NCBI RefSeq assembly: GCF_002245535.1
Contig: NZ_NKCN01000008.1
Location: 1-64,000, forward strand
DNA: 64,000 bases
Source: Mycobacterium lehmannii
Lineage (GTDB): Bacteria; Actinomycetota; Actinomycetes; Mycobacteriales; Mycobacteriaceae
Reading direction: 5' to 3'
Below the pieces are notes generated by a model. That model was given only the letters and a program-made list of their open reading frames with translations. It did no database searches and was not told the origin of the DNA. Position 1 is the first letter of the stretch. Each line of letters starts with the position of its first letter. The translations under genes were made by a program, and so were the position numbers. This document shows, in pieces, positions 46,401 through 54,656 of this stretch.

Positions 46401-48289
46401 TCAAGACCCCACGACTGCCAGAGGCGGGCCAGACCCATCTCGACTGCGAACAACGCCGGCTGTGCGTACGACGTCTGGCGCAGCGTTTCGCCGGCCTGCG
46501 GGCTTTCGACATCGAAAATGACGTCCAGCAAAGGCTTTTCGAGCACATCGGCAACCGCCGCCGCGCACCGCCGCATCGTGTAGGCGAACACCGGTTCGGT
46601 GTCGTACAGCTCGCGTGCCATCCCGGGGTACTGGCTGCCCTGGCCGGTGAACAACCAAGCCGTCTTGGGCGCCTCGTGAGACTCTCCGCGAACCAGACCG
46701 GGCGCCGGGCGGTCCTCGGCGAGCGCCCCGAGAAGATCGGTGGCCGAGCCAGTCGAGTTGACCACCAGCGCGGCACGGTGCTCCAGGTGCGCGCGGGCCG
46801 TACCCGCCGTGAAGCACACGTCGGCCAGCGTGGCGTCGGGGTGCTCGTTCATCCAGGCGCGGGCGCGGTCGGCGGTCTGCCTGAGCGCGGCGGGAGTGCG
46901 CGCCGACAGCGGAAGGATGCCGAACCGCGGTGCGGTCGGTGCCTGCTGCTCCGGTGCGGCAGCGGGCATTTCGGGCGCCTCCTCGAGGATCACGTGCGCG
47001 TTGGTGCCCGCGAACCCGAACGAGCTCACCCCGGCGATCCGGGGCCTGTCGCCGCGTTGCCACGGGATGGTGTCGGTGACGACCTCCACCGGGAGCCGGT
47101 CCCACGGTATGTGCGGCGACGGGTTCTCGAAGTTGAGGTGCTTGGGCAGGGCCTCGTGCTCGAGGGCCAGGACGACCTTGAGCACGCCGGCGATCCCGGC
47201 GGCCGCCTCGAGGTGACCGATGTTGGTCTTGGCCGACCCGATCAGCAGCGGCCGCCCGGGTTCGCGCCCCTCGCCGAACGCCGCGCCCGCGGCTTGCGCC
47301 TCGATCGGGTCACCCAACGACGTCCCCGTGCCGTGCGCTTCCAGATATCCGACGTCGCCGGGCCGAAGGCCGGCACGTTTGAGCGCATCGGCGATGACCC
47401 GTTGCTGCGCGACACCGTTGGGCACCGTCAACCCGCCCGATGCGCCGTCCTGATTGACGGCGCTGCCGCGGATCACGGCCCGGATCCGGTCGCGGTCGCG
47501 CAGCGCGTCCTCGAGGCGCTTGACGACGATGACGCCGCAGCCCTCACCGCGCACGTAGCCATCGGCGGCCGCGTCGAAGGTTTTGCACCGGCCGTCGGGT
47601 GCGAGCATGCGGGCGTTGGAGAACGTGATCATGGTGGCCGGGGTCAGCAGCACGTTCGCCCCGCCGGCCAACGCGAGGTCGCATTCACCCAGGCGCAGCG
47701 CCTGACACGCCTGATGGATGGCCACCAGCGACGAACTGCACGCGGTGTCGACCGCGACGGCCGGACCCTGCAGGCCCAGCCGGTAGCTGATGCGGCCCGC
47801 GGCCGCGGCGCTCGACGTCCCGATTGCCATATAGGCCTCGATCTCGGGGTACGTCAGCTCGTCGGAGACCATGCCCAGGTAGTCGTGGGTGGCCAGGCCC
47901 ACGAACACGCCCGTGTCGGTGTCGGCCAGCGTCGTAGGCGCGATACCCGAGTGCTCCACGGCGCGCCAGGCCGTCTCGAGCAGGAGCCGGTGCTGCGGGT
48001 CCACCATCCTGGCCTCGCGCGCGGACATCCCGAAGAAGGGCGCGTCGAAACCGGTCGCGTCGTCGAGGAATCCCGCGCGGCGGGTGACCACCTTGCCCGG
48101 CGACCCGGGCTCGGGGTCGAAGAAGTCGTCGGCGTCCCAGCGGTCGGCGGGCACGTCGGAGATCGCGTCACGGCCTTCGCGCAGCAGGTCCCAGTACTCG
48201 TCGGCGTCCCGCGCGCCGGGGAATCTCGCCGCGTACCCGATGATCGCAAAGCGGGGCGTCGGCTCGATTCGCGGTCCGGCGGGTCCCAT
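37424..48289 (-). CDS. pks: Two-module type I polyketide synthase of the TPP (phleic acid) locus
   Basis: The 3621-residue product has two modules. Module 1 is KS (Cys184, His319, His359), AT (Ser638 in GHSVG; HAFH at 736-739), KR (about 1140-1310, Tyr1291) and ACP (Ser1454). Module 2 is KS (Cys1688), AT (about 2040-2350, again HAFH), DH (HVIYGTVVVP), ER (HAASGGVGLA), KR (GGLGAVG, SSS...NYATAN) and ACP (Ser3557). HAFH indicates malonyl-CoA in both ATs. There is no loading domain or thioesterase, so it should receive a starter from FadD23 and pass product to an acyltransferase. The ATG has AGGAAGG upstream. Divergence from papA3-mmpL10-fadD23-PE matches the trehalose polyphleate locus, where iterative use gives phleic acids. 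Confidence 0.88.
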   Translation of the reverse strand: MGPAGPRIEPTPRFAIIGYAARFPGARDADEYWDLLREGRDAISDVPADRWDADDFFDPEPGSPGKVVTRRAGFLDDATGFDAPFFGMSAREARMVDPQHRLLLETAWRAVEHSGIAPTTLADTDTGVFVGLATHDYLGMVSDELTYPEIEAYMAIGTSSAAAAGRISYRLGLQGPAVAVDTACSSSLVAIHQACQALRLGECDLALAGGANVLLTPATMITFSNARMLAPDGRCKTFDAAADGYVRGEGCGVIVVKRLEDALRDRDRIRAVIRGSAVNQDGASGGLTVPNGVAQQRVIADALKRAGLRPGDVGYLEAHGTGTSLGDPIEAQAAGAAFGEGREPGRPLLIGSAKTNIGHLEAAAGIAGVLKVVLALEHEALPKHLNFENPSPHIPWDRLPVEVVTDTIPWQRGDRPRIAGVSSFGFAGTNAHVILEEAPEMPAAAPEQQAPTAPRFGILPLSARTPAALRQTADRARAWMNEHPDATLADVCFTAGTARAHLEHRAALVVNSTGSATDLLGALAEDRPAPGLVRGESHEAPKTAWLFTGQGSQYPGMARELYDTEPVFAYTMRRCAAAVADVLEKPLLDVIFDVESPQAGETLRQTSYAQPALFAVEMGLARLWQSWGLEPDVVLGHSVGQYAAACVAGVFSLEDGARLMAERGRLFGSLPEGGRMVAVFAAAERVEKLTDDFPALSVAAFNGANTVLSGPAADLESAVARLTTDGVRCDWLDTSHAFHSALLDPILDEFESYAQRFTFAAPQRILIDNRTGAALGRSVQLDGAYWRRHARQPVEFAKSVRTLAELNCKMLLEIGPRPVLTAAALAAWPHAATAPRVIASLRPNTADQRQITEALADAYVSGHLPDFDALRQPNARKVDLPTYPFEHREYWFRDDRQPVARHHKNERPAAAPERTVGQPTEDRYEIRWEQAAAPSASERQECAWIVVTDDAAAARPLVDALTSRGESHQIVGLPTIDADETEFAGTVRAASRDAAALRIVHIAALGSPKAPSMRSLLRIQHRVLGGTRRLLRAAAVAEPRPSVWIVTRGAQRVAEADTVAPEQTCLWGFGRAASLELPQVWGGLVDLAEGTAAEWSTLLERIAASAGSGARDDQLAIRESGVYVPRLARCAARGAFSHIRSDATYLVSGGLGAIGLEVAAYLAGQGAKHLVLTSRRTPDDATQHTVDTLAARHDADVRVIAADVADAHDVARLLATLDAELPPLAGIVHAAGEIATTPLADLDDAEIDRVFAGKVWGAWYLSEAAVDLRLDFFITTSSIASVWGGFGQTAYGAANAFLDGLAWRLREQGVPGFSVNFGPWSAGMADAESRARLEQRGVRTLSPAEALAGMADVVGASSAQGVVARIDWGRFLPLYQQAGRRGFLAEMESEAPAAGPAVPSSGTTELVERLTKAPVQQRKRLLTDYLRHAVAEVTRVDAAEVREEAGFFDLGLDSLMAVELRRRLEQGVGKEIPVTLVMDHPRISDAADYLLGDVLALSRQAGPEPRPASVVPSRTDDSIAIVAVSCRFPGAPNPEAFWELLSGGVDAIREVPEDRFDIDEFYDPDPEAAGKTYTRFGGFLDGIDGFDPEFFGISPREALWIEPQQRLMLETVWEGLERAGYAPASLRGSRTGVFAGVAANEYAHLLSSESVNKIEPYFITGNALNAISGRVAFALGLEGPAVAVDTACSSALVAVHQAVQALRSGDCDMALAGGVNVLLSPVTVIAASRARMLSPVGRCKTFDASADGYVRSEGCGILVLKRLSDAEREGDRICAVIPSSAVNQDGASSGLTVPNGGAQQRLIGSALARAGLTGGDVDYLEAHGTGTPLGDPIEVQAAAAVYGASRDLDRPLLMGSVKTNIGHLESASGAAGLIKVVLSLQHEAIPKSLHFQDPSPHIPWDSLPVQVVDEARPWQTNGRPRRAGVSSFGFTGTNAHVIVEEAPPSATEDEYSSEGAAVEPADVRQSLNVLPLSARSPDALVALAQRYRDWLDANPKVDVAHVCYTAGVGRSHFEHRGALVVDSVQSAGELLTDLSENRVRPGVVRGECTASPTTAWLFTGQGSQYPGMARELFESEPVFADTVKRCAEAVDGMLPRPLLDVLFAADRETGLVLRHTSYAQPALFAVEMGLARLWQSWGIEPDVVLGHSVGQYAAACVAGVFGLEDGARLIAERGRLFGSLPDGGRMAAVFADAKHVEEVVGEFPRVSVAAYNGPNTVVSGPGEDVEQIVDRFTDDGIRCTALETSHAFHSELLDPVLDEFQSYAARFGFAPPTVPLVCNRTGAVLTGHANLDAQYWRRHSRQPVQFAESVRTVAALGCSVLMEIGPQPVLTGAAVQVWPEHLAAPRPIVSLRKGVGDRRQIADALAAAYVGGLRPDFAALHPRARRRLELPTYPFQRRRFWPKTAGSAIEGAGSAATSGILGSAKDLASGDTVYTSRLSVRSQPWLSDHVIYGTVVVPGATYAAMTLTAVGAPAQVRDVFFYEPIILPEKASREVQLTLRPGEGSGEGGDEWRFQVHSRPYGERDAEWSLNADGTVASGPGKHPPSEAAIDEAIERCNRMRPQDLFETFADMELAWGPTWSGSLKSLWLGDGEAIGDIVVGDELAEHLGSEPMHPVLMDLCTGVAFPAFPALLAAEQGVNDLFLPLRYGQVTLHEKMPRRFYCRARWHTGELDSETQVFDLDFVSRDGRPLGGIREFTVKRAPREALLRGLGGDATRLMYTLGWHEVPLPDTDATAPGGTWLVAGFDELAAAVPGCIAYDRRTDAQPLGRLLADAHGRGLPFSGVVWRATAAPPDESSADAAARIERDVADLLDGVHTVQRDEAKLPGGMWIVTERAVATESGEPVDPVQAALWGFGRTAINEEPALRCTLVDCDGSPEAVRAVAGLLASPVGEPELALRQGKLLASRLLPWSRSGHLTVPRSSDYVLAPTERGAIDNLRLVQADVPAPAEGFVQVRVEAAGLNFRDVLNVLGLYPGDPGPIGGDFAGVITQLGDGVAGLQVGQRVYGFMQGAFAIRFNVPAQLVAAVPDGLDPVAAATIPAAALTARLAFDWAKLRPGDRVLIHAASGGVGLAAIQMAQQHGAVVFATASTYKRATLRQMGVEYVYDSRTTDFADQILADTEGAGVDVVLNSLTNEGFIEATVRATAPNGRFAEIAKRDIWTDEQMAAVRPDIAYEIVALDTVTYQEPEHIRTLLTEVSRGLASGQWTPLPAELYPLTEARTAFRRMQQARHIGKIVLQIPNPLQPRPDRSYLITGGLGAVGLHTAAYLAQLGAGDIVLTSRREPDADAQRVIDEITERYKCRIYTFAADVGEEAEVVGLLDRIRAELPPLAGVAHLAGVLDDALLSQQDVDRFRTTMRPKAFGAYHLDRLTRADELDFFIVSSSVSSIFGSPGQANYATANALLDGLVARRRAEGLPATAVNFGPWAEGGMASSEAVRANLNAQGLAPLPPSAALAALSEVIANGTGQATVVKANWQRAAKLLGAARPPILDLVLPRPEGETAGDSELLRQLQEIPVPQRAAFVTEFLQREVQSFLRLAQPPASTSRFLDLGTDSLMAIELRNRLHSQFGGAFTINATAVFDYPTIGGLAEYLVGQLPDAESAEPPGSQPESTEPSEPQ

Positions 48290-48370
48290 ACCGTCCTTCC
48301 TGCATCGACGGTCTCATTTACACTCTGCGCTGCATCTGTAGCGCCTCAAGATCGGCTTCGACGAACACTA

Positions 48371-48382
48371 TTGCACGTGCAA
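48371..48382. promoter_or_regulatory. Palindrome in the pks/papA3 divergent promoter
   Basis: TTGCACGTGCAA is a perfect 12-bp palindrome near the middle of the 170-bp region between pks and papA3. A related half follows directly: CTATTGCAC is repeated as CTATTGCGTGCG at 48383-48394 or so. A dimeric regulator could control both transcripts from here. No regulator gene lies in the cassette. Confidence 0.45.
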
Positions 48383-48459
48383 CTATTGCGTGCGGGTCTC
48401 GCTCCCGGGATCCCCAGGAGTGGTGCCGCCCGAAGTCGGCAGGCTGGGAGGAATACGGT

Positions 48460-49881
48460 TTGCGCATCGGCAAGATCACGGTTGGCGCACTCGATGAATG
48501 GTCGCTCAAACCCGGCACCGTCACCTCGTGGCGCCCGACCCCAGCGGCCGTCGAGACGGCGCGGCAAGCGCCGGTCAGCGCGGTGCCGGTCAGTTACATG
48601 CAGCGCCAGCACCTCCGGAACTACTGCGAGCGGACATCGGCAGGGCTCAACTTCTCCCGGCAGATCATCGCGAGCTGCGAGGTAGCAGGCCACTGCGACA
48701 TCGCCGCCATGGATCAAGCGGTGAACGCCTACCTGCGCCGCCACGACACGTTCCGCAGCTGGTTCGAACACGCCCCTGGCGGCGAGTTCGTCCGCCATGC
48801 CCTCGACGATCCGGCCGTCATCGAGTTCGTGCCGATCGACCACGGCGCGATGACGGTCGACGACATCCGCGCTCACGTCGTCGACATACCGAGCCCGTTG
48901 GAATGGGCATGTTTCACCTTCGGGATCATCCAGCACGAAGACCACTTCACGTTTTTCGCGGCGATGGACCATATCCACGGCGACGCCACATTGATCGGCA
49001 CGACGATGCTGGAAGCCAACGGAATGTATTCGGCGCTGAGCGGAGGCGGTGCGCCGCTGGCGTTGCCCGAGCCGGGGAGCTTCGACGAATTCTGCATCCG
49101 CGAGCGTGAGCGCACATCGGCATTGACCGTGGATTCACCCGAAGTGCGCGCATGGATCGAATTCGCAGAAAGCAACGACGGCGGGTTTCCCGAATTTCCG
49201 TTGCCGCTGGGCAATCCGCGGGAGGCCACCAGCAGCGACATGACGTCGGAAGTCCTGATGAACCCCGCGCAGACCGAACGTTTCGAAGCCGCATGCGCGT
49301 CGGCGGGCGCGCGCTTCGTCGGCGGGCTGTTCGCCTGCCTCGCCCAGGTCGAGCACGAGCTGACCGGTGCGCTGACCTACTACGGGCTCACCCCGCGGGA
49401 CTCCCGCGCGGCCACCGACAACTTCATGACACAGGGCTGGTTCACCGGCCTGATCCCGATCACGGTGCCGGTTGGAGCTGCCTCGTTCGCCGAGGCCGCG
49501 TGGTCCGCGCAAGCCTCGTTCGATTCGAATCTAAACATGGCCAAGGTGCCGTTCTACCGCGTGCTGGAATTGGCGCCGTGGCTCAATTGGCCGCAGCCGA
49601 ATTTCCCCGTCTCGAATTTCTTTCACGCCGGTGCCGCACCGCTGAATGCCGTTCTGGCGGCCGCGGATATGGGGCTCGCCAACAACATCGGGATTTACCC
49701 CGACGGCCGATTCTCCTATCAACTCACCGTCTACATATTCCGCTACGGCGAGGGCACGGTGATGGCGATCATGCATCCCGACAATGCCGTCGCCAAAAAA
49801 TCCGTAACCCGGTACATGAACACGATGAGGTCGGTGTCCGCTCTGGTCGCCGACACCGGGCAGTGGGGGCGCGTCGCATAG
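48460..49881 (+). CDS. papA3: Polyketide-associated acyltransferase PapA3
   Basis: The 473-residue product is a condensation-domain-like acyltransferase. The HxxxD active-site motif is H171-IHG-D175 in AAMDHIHGDATLIG. A late structural motif is near YYGLTPRDSRA and QGWFTGLIPITVP. In the TPP pathway PapA3 acylates trehalose to diacyltrehalose in the cytosol. It starts at a TTG with GGGAGGA well placed upstream. It heads an operon of four genes: mmpL10 follows after 27 bp, then two genes with 4-bp overlaps. Assignment as papA3 rather than another Pap rests on the locus. Confidence 0.87.
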   Translation: MRIGKITVGALDEWSLKPGTVTSWRPTPAAVETARQAPVSAVPVSYMQRQHLRNYCERTSAGLNFSRQIIASCEVAGHCDIAAMDQAVNAYLRRHDTFRSWFEHAPGGEFVRHALDDPAVIEFVPIDHGAMTVDDIRAHVVDIPSPLEWACFTFGIIQHEDHFTFFAAMDHIHGDATLIGTTMLEANGMYSALSGGGAPLALPEPGSFDEFCIRERERTSALTVDSPEVRAWIEFAESNDGGFPEFPLPLGNPREATSSDMTSEVLMNPAQTERFEAACASAGARFVGGLFACLAQVEHELTGALTYYGLTPRDSRAATDNFMTQGWFTGLIPITVPVGAASFAEAAWSAQASFDSNLNMAKVPFYRVLELAPWLNWPQPNFPVSNFFHAGAAPLNAVLAAADMGLANNIGIYPDGRFSYQLTVYIFRYGEGTVMAIMHPDNAVAKKSVTRYMNTMRSVSALVADTGQWGRVA

Positions 49882-49908
49882 CGTGGGGCGGGTCGAGATG
49901 AGGACAGT

Positions 49909-52900
49909 ATGCGGCGGCTAGCCGATTTCGTGGTGCGGTGGCCCTGGATCGTCATCGGCGTCTGGGCCGCGATGGTGGTCGCGCTGCCGCTGACGGTCCC
50001 GTCGCTGGGCGAGATGGCCCAGAAGCATCCGCTGGCGATCCTGCCCGCCGACGCGCCGTCGGCCGTCACCGCCGCGAAAATGGCCGAGGCATTCGGTGAG
50101 ACCGCCAACGACGACCTCCTGCTCGTGGCGCTCATCAACGAGAACGGGCTGACGCCCGCTGACGAAGCCACCTACCGCAAGCTCGTCGACGCGTTGCGCG
50201 ACAACGTCACCGACGTCGTGTCGGTGCAGGACTTCGTCGCCACGCCACAGCTTCGGCCGTTCCTGACAAGTGAAGACAAGACGACGTGGGTGCTGCCGGT
50301 CAGCCTCGAGGGGGAGTTGGGTACGCCGCGGGCGTTCGACTCCTTCAACCGAGTGGCAGAGCTGATCGAGCAGAACGTCGCGGGCAGCGCCGTCACCGCG
50401 TACATCACCGGGCCGGCCGCCACCGTCGCCGACCTCACCGTCGCGGGCGAACAGGATCGCCTGCCGATCGAGATCGCGATCGCCGTCCTGGTTCTGGGCG
50501 TGCTGCTGCTGGTGTACCGCAACGTGGTCACGATGCTGCTGCCTTTGGTGACGATCGGATCGTCGCTGTTGCTCGCCCAAGCCGTCGTCGCGGGTTTCTC
50601 GGAGCTGACCGGGGCCGGCGTCTCCAACCAGTCCATCGTGTTCCTCAGCGCGATCATGGCGGGCGCCGGAACGGATTACGCGGTCTTCCTGATCAGCCGC
50701 TACCACGACTATCTGCGTTCGGGCGGCGACTACGAGCAGGCGGTCAGGGCGGCGATGGCCTCGATCGGCAAGGTCATCACGGCGTCTGCCGCGACGGTGG
50801 GCCTGACGTTTTTGATGCTGAGCTTCGCGCAGATGGGCGTCTTCAAAACCGTCGGAGCGTCGGCGGCGATCGGGATCGGCATCGCCTACCTCGCGGGGGT
50901 GACCCTGCTCCCGGCCATCCTCGTGCTGGCCGGGCCCCGCGGCTGGGTCAAGCCCCGGCGTGAACTGACCGCCCCGTTCTGGCGGCGCTCCGGTGTGCGC
51001 ATCGTGCGCAGGCCGGTGCCCCACCTGGTCGCCAGCCTGCTCGTGCTGGGCCTGCTGGCAGGCATCGCGGTGTTCGCCGACTACAACTACGACGACCGCA
51101 AGGTGGTCCCCGCCTCGGCGCCGAGTTCGGTCGGGTACGCCGCGCTGGAACGCCATTTCCCGATCAACCAGTCCATCCCCGAATACATCCTGATCCAATC
51201 GCCACACGATCTTCGGTCGCCGCGGGCGCTTGCCGACCTCGAGCAGATGGCGTCGCGCATCGCGCAACTGCCCGACGTGGGGCTGGTCAGCGGTATCACC
51301 CGTCCGCTCGGTGAAGTCCCGATGGAGTTCCGGGCGACCTTCCAGGCGGGCATCGTGGGTGACCGGTTGGCGGACGGGTCCGCTCAGATCGGTCAGCGCT
51401 CCGGTGACCTCAACCGGCTCACCGACGGGGCCGACACGCTCGCCGACAGCCTGACCGACGTGCAAACACAGATCAACGCGGTCGCGCCGAGCATCCAGAA
51501 CCTCGTCGACACGTTCTCCTCCGTGCGCACCGAGTACGGCGGCGACAAGTTGGTGCGCGACGTCGAAACCACGGCCAAGTTGGTCGCGAGCATCAACGCG
51601 CTCGGCAACTCCATGGGCGTGAACTTCCGGGCGGTCAAGGATCTGTTCGCCTGGATCGGACCGGTCCTGACCGCGCTGCAGGGCAACGCGGTGTGCGACG
51701 CCAACCCCTCCTGTGTCGACACCCGCATGCAGTTCCAACGGCTCGTCGCCGCGCGGGACAACGGAAGCCTCGACGAGATCAACGGCCTGGCCCAGGAACT
51801 CCAGGGTGTCGAGGACCGCCAGACGCTGAACGCGGCGGTCAGCAAGCTCAACGCCGCGATGGCCAACGTCGCCAAGGCAGTCAACACGATGGGGTTGGAC
51901 CAACCCGGCGGCGCACAGCGCAGCATGACCGAACTGCAGCGCGGCGCGAACCGCCTCGCCGCCGGGAGCCGGGAAGTGGCGGGCGGCGTGGACGAACTCG
52001 TCAAACAGGTCAAGGTGATCGCCGCCGGACTGAACGAGGCGTCGACCTTTCTGTTGACGATGCGCAGCAACGCCGCGGACCCGTCACAGGCCGGGTTCAA
52101 CATCCCGCCGGAAGTGCTGAACCTGCCCGACTTCAAAAAGGCAGCCGCGGCGTACATTTCGCCGGACGGACGCTCGGTGCGATACCTGGTGCAGACCGAG
52201 CTCAACCCGTTCAGTCCCGAGGCGATGGACCAGGTGAACCAGATCCATGACATCGCCCGCGGAGCCCAACCGAACACGGCGTTGGCCGACGCCACGATCT
52301 CGATGGGCGGATTTCCCGCCGCGCTGCGCGACACGCGCGACTACTACCAGCAGGACATCCGGTTCATCATCGCCGCGACCGTGATCGTCGTGCTGTTGAC
52401 GTTGATGGTGTTGCTGCGCGCGGTCATCGCGCCGCTGTACCTGGTCGGGTCGGTGGTGGTGTCGTACTTCGCGGCGATCGGTATCGGGGTGCTCGCGTTC
52501 CAGGTGCTCCTCGGGCAGGAATTACATTGGAGCGTACCGCCGTTGGCGTTCGTGGTGCTGGTCGCGGTGGGCGCCGACTACAACATGCTGTTCGTGTCGC
52601 GGTTGCGTGACGAGTCGCCGAGCAGCGTGCGTTACGGCGTAATCCGGACCCTGGGTTCGACGGGCGGCGTCATCACCGCGGCCGGTTTGATCTTCGCCGC
52701 GTCGATGGCCGGCCTGCTGTTCTCCAGCATCGGCATCGTGATCCAAGGCGGATTCGTCATCGGGGTCGGAATCCTGCTGGACACCTTCGTGGTTCGCACC
52801 ATCACCGTCCCGGCCATCGCCACACTGATAGGGCGGGCGAACTGGTGGCCCACACAACCGCCGCCGCCGCGCAGCCCCGCGTTGTCGTCCCACCGAGCTG

Positions 52901-52917
52901 ATACGGATATCTCGTGA
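49909..52917 (+). CDS. mmpL10: MmpL-family lipid exporter MmpL10
   Basis: The 1002-residue RND transporter has the MmpL layout: span 1 near residues 10-32, periplasmic domain 1, spans 2-6 (about 185-345), span 7, a long periplasmic domain 2 with helical hairpins (about 395-800) and spans 8-12. The proton-relay pairs are visible as Asp256-Tyr257 (AGTDYAVFL) and Asp890-Tyr891 (GADYNMLF), the first having the same numbers as MmpL3. In the TPP pathway MmpL10 moves diacyltrehalose across the inner membrane. Its TGA overlaps the GTG of fadD23. Confidence 0.9.
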   Translation: MRRLADFVVRWPWIVIGVWAAMVVALPLTVPSLGEMAQKHPLAILPADAPSAVTAAKMAEAFGETANDDLLLVALINENGLTPADEATYRKLVDALRDNVTDVVSVQDFVATPQLRPFLTSEDKTTWVLPVSLEGELGTPRAFDSFNRVAELIEQNVAGSAVTAYITGPAATVADLTVAGEQDRLPIEIAIAVLVLGVLLLVYRNVVTMLLPLVTIGSSLLLAQAVVAGFSELTGAGVSNQSIVFLSAIMAGAGTDYAVFLISRYHDYLRSGGDYEQAVRAAMASIGKVITASAATVGLTFLMLSFAQMGVFKTVGASAAIGIGIAYLAGVTLLPAILVLAGPRGWVKPRRELTAPFWRRSGVRIVRRPVPHLVASLLVLGLLAGIAVFADYNYDDRKVVPASAPSSVGYAALERHFPINQSIPEYILIQSPHDLRSPRALADLEQMASRIAQLPDVGLVSGITRPLGEVPMEFRATFQAGIVGDRLADGSAQIGQRSGDLNRLTDGADTLADSLTDVQTQINAVAPSIQNLVDTFSSVRTEYGGDKLVRDVETTAKLVASINALGNSMGVNFRAVKDLFAWIGPVLTALQGNAVCDANPSCVDTRMQFQRLVAARDNGSLDEINGLAQELQGVEDRQTLNAAVSKLNAAMANVAKAVNTMGLDQPGGAQRSMTELQRGANRLAAGSREVAGGVDELVKQVKVIAAGLNEASTFLLTMRSNAADPSQAGFNIPPEVLNLPDFKKAAAAYISPDGRSVRYLVQTELNPFSPEAMDQVNQIHDIARGAQPNTALADATISMGGFPAALRDTRDYYQQDIRFIIAATVIVVLLTLMVLLRAVIAPLYLVGSVVVSYFAAIGIGVLAFQVLLGQELHWSVPPLAFVVLVAVGADYNMLFVSRLRDESPSSVRYGVIRTLGSTGGVITAAGLIFAASMAGLLFSSIGIVIQGGFVIGVGILLDTFVVRTITVPAIATLIGRANWWPTQPPPPRSPALSSHRADTDIS

Positions 52918-54656
52918 CACCGTCCGATTCCTCGATCCTTTCGATGCTGCACGGGCGTGCGAGCCTGCGTCCCGACGACGTCGCCTTCACCTTCACCGAA
53001 TACTCGCGCGACCCCGCGGGTGTGCGGGAGACCCTCACGTGGTCGCAACTGGCACGACGCACCGTGAACTTCGCGCACGAACTACGACGGCACGGGTCGG
53101 TCGGCGACAGAGCGGTGATCCTTGCCCCACAGGGCTTGGAGTACATCCTGGCGTTCCTGGGGTCGATGCAGGCGGGGTTCATCGCGGTCCCGCTGCCGCT
53201 GCCGCACCCCGGTTCGGGACATGACCGGGTGAGTGCGGTGCTCGCCGACACCGCGCCCGCCGTCGTCCTCACGACGTCGGTCGCTGCGAGCTATGTCGGC
53301 GATTTCATCGATGGATCGCCGCTGGACATGGTGCCGAAGCTGGTCGAGATCGACTCGCTGGACCTCGACGCCAAGGGGCGCAGCGGCCCCGAACCGGCTG
53401 AGCTACCGAACATCGCGTATCTGCAATACAGTTCGGGATCGACGAGATCGCCTACGGGAGCGGAGATCTCGCACCGCAACCTGACGGTCAACTTCGAGCA
53501 GCTGATGCGGGAGTTCTTCGCGCAGTCGCCCCTGCCGCCTGACGCCACATTTGTGTCGTGGCTGCCCTTTTACCACGACATGGGACTGATGCTGGGCGTC
53601 GGCTTGCCGATCCTCAGCGGCCGTTCCGCTGCATTGACGCACCCGACCGCGTTCCTCGAGAAGCCGGCCCGGTGGGTACGAGCGTTGGCCGAGAACCCGC
53701 ACGCGTTCTCGGGGGCACCCAACTTCGCATTCGACCTGGCCGCCCGCAAGATCACCGATGACGACTTGGCGGGACTCGACCTCGGCGGGGTACTGGGCAT
53801 CATCAACGGCGCCGAACGTGTCGAGCCGGCCACCTTGGAACGTTTCGTCGACCGGTTCGCGCACTTCAACTTTCGCGACCATATGCTGCGCCCGGCATAC
53901 GGTTTGGCCGAGGCGACGGTCTTCGTCGCAGCGGGAACCTGGGACGAGTCGTTGGCTGCGGTCGGATTCGACGCCGAGGAACTGGGCGCCCGCCGCGTCC
54001 GGCCCTGCGCGGCCGGGAAGGGCGCGGAACTGGTCAGGTACCGGGTGCCGCAGTCGCCGTTGGTGCGCATCGTCGACAGCGACACCCGCCGAGAATGCGC
54101 GCCCGACGAGGTCGGCGAGATCTGGGTACACGGCGACAACGTCGCCGGCGGCTACTGGGGTAGGCCGCCGGACGAGCAGAGTTGTTTCGGCGCAATGCTT
54201 GTCGACCCGTCCGCGGGTACTCCGGAGGGGCCGTGGCTGGCCACCGGCGATCTCGGATTCGTCTACGGTGGCGAGCTGTTCATCGTCGGTCGCATCAAGG
54301 ATCTGTTGATCATCCGAGGCCGTAACCACTACCCCGAGGACATCGAGGCGACGGTGCAGGAGATCACCCGCGGTCGGGTCGCGGCGATCGCGGTTTCGGC
54401 GGACGGTGGCGAGAGGCTGGTCACCGTCATCGAACTCAAGAAGCCGACCGATTCGGCCGAAGGTGTGGGGGAGCGGCTCGAGACGCTGAAAAGCGATGTC
54501 ACGGCGGCGATTTCCAATGCGCACGGCCTCAGCGTCGAGGATGTGGTGTTGGTTTCAGCCGGTTCGATCCCCACGACGACGAGCGGCAAGATCCGGCGCG
54601 CCGCCTGCGTCGAGCGATATCAGCAGAATCGATTCGCGCGATTGGACGTGAGATGA
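52914..54656 (+). CDS. fadD23: Long-chain fatty acyl-AMP ligase FadD23
   Basis: The 580-residue product is a FAAL: it forms an acyl-adenylate and hands it to the polyketide synthase rather than to CoA. Family signs are [30 protein letters not shown], the [16 protein letters not shown] segment (here [15 protein letters not shown]), [18 protein letters not shown] and [16 protein letters not shown] with the C-terminal lysine. The C-terminus FARLDVR matches the FadD21/FadD23 group. Start GTG and stop both overlap neighbours by 4 bp (GTGA and ATGA), implying coupled translation. In TPP synthesis it would activate the starter fatty acid for Pks. Confidence 0.9.
   Translation: MTPSDSSILSMLHGRASLRPDDVAFTFTEYSRDPAGVRETLTWSQLARRTVNFAHELRRHGSVGDRAVILAPQGLEYILAFLGSMQAGFIAVPLPLPHPGSGHDRVSAVLADTAPAVVLTTSVAASYVGDFIDGSPLDMVPKLVEIDSLDLDAKGRSGPEPAELPNIAYLQYSSGSTRSPTGAEISHRNLTVNFEQLMREFFAQSPLPPDATFVSWLPFYHDMGLMLGVGLPILSGRSAALTHPTAFLEKPARWVRALAENPHAFSGAPNFAFDLAARKITDDDLAGLDLGGVLGIINGAERVEPATLERFVDRFAHFNFRDHMLRPAYGLAEATVFVAAGTWDESLAAVGFDAEELGARRVRPCAAGKGAELVRYRVPQSPLVRIVDSDTRRECAPDEVGEIWVHGDNVAGGYWGRPPDEQSCFGAMLVDPSAGTPEGPWLATGDLGFVYGGELFIVGRIKDLLIIRGRNHYPEDIEATVQEITRGRVAAIAVSADGGERLVTVIELKKPTDSAEGVGERLETLKSDVTAAISNAHGLSVEDVVLVSAGSIPTTTSGKIRRAACVERYQQNRFARLDVR

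Noticed and set aside
46379..48685. Long open frames antisense to pks, mmpL10, fadE5, sdhA and aldehyde dehydrogenase (up to about 770 codons)
   Set aside because: High-GC codon bias leaves opposite frames open. These frames have low-complexity Arg/Gly/Ala/His composition, no domains and no ribosome binding sites, whereas the sense genes have full motif sets.
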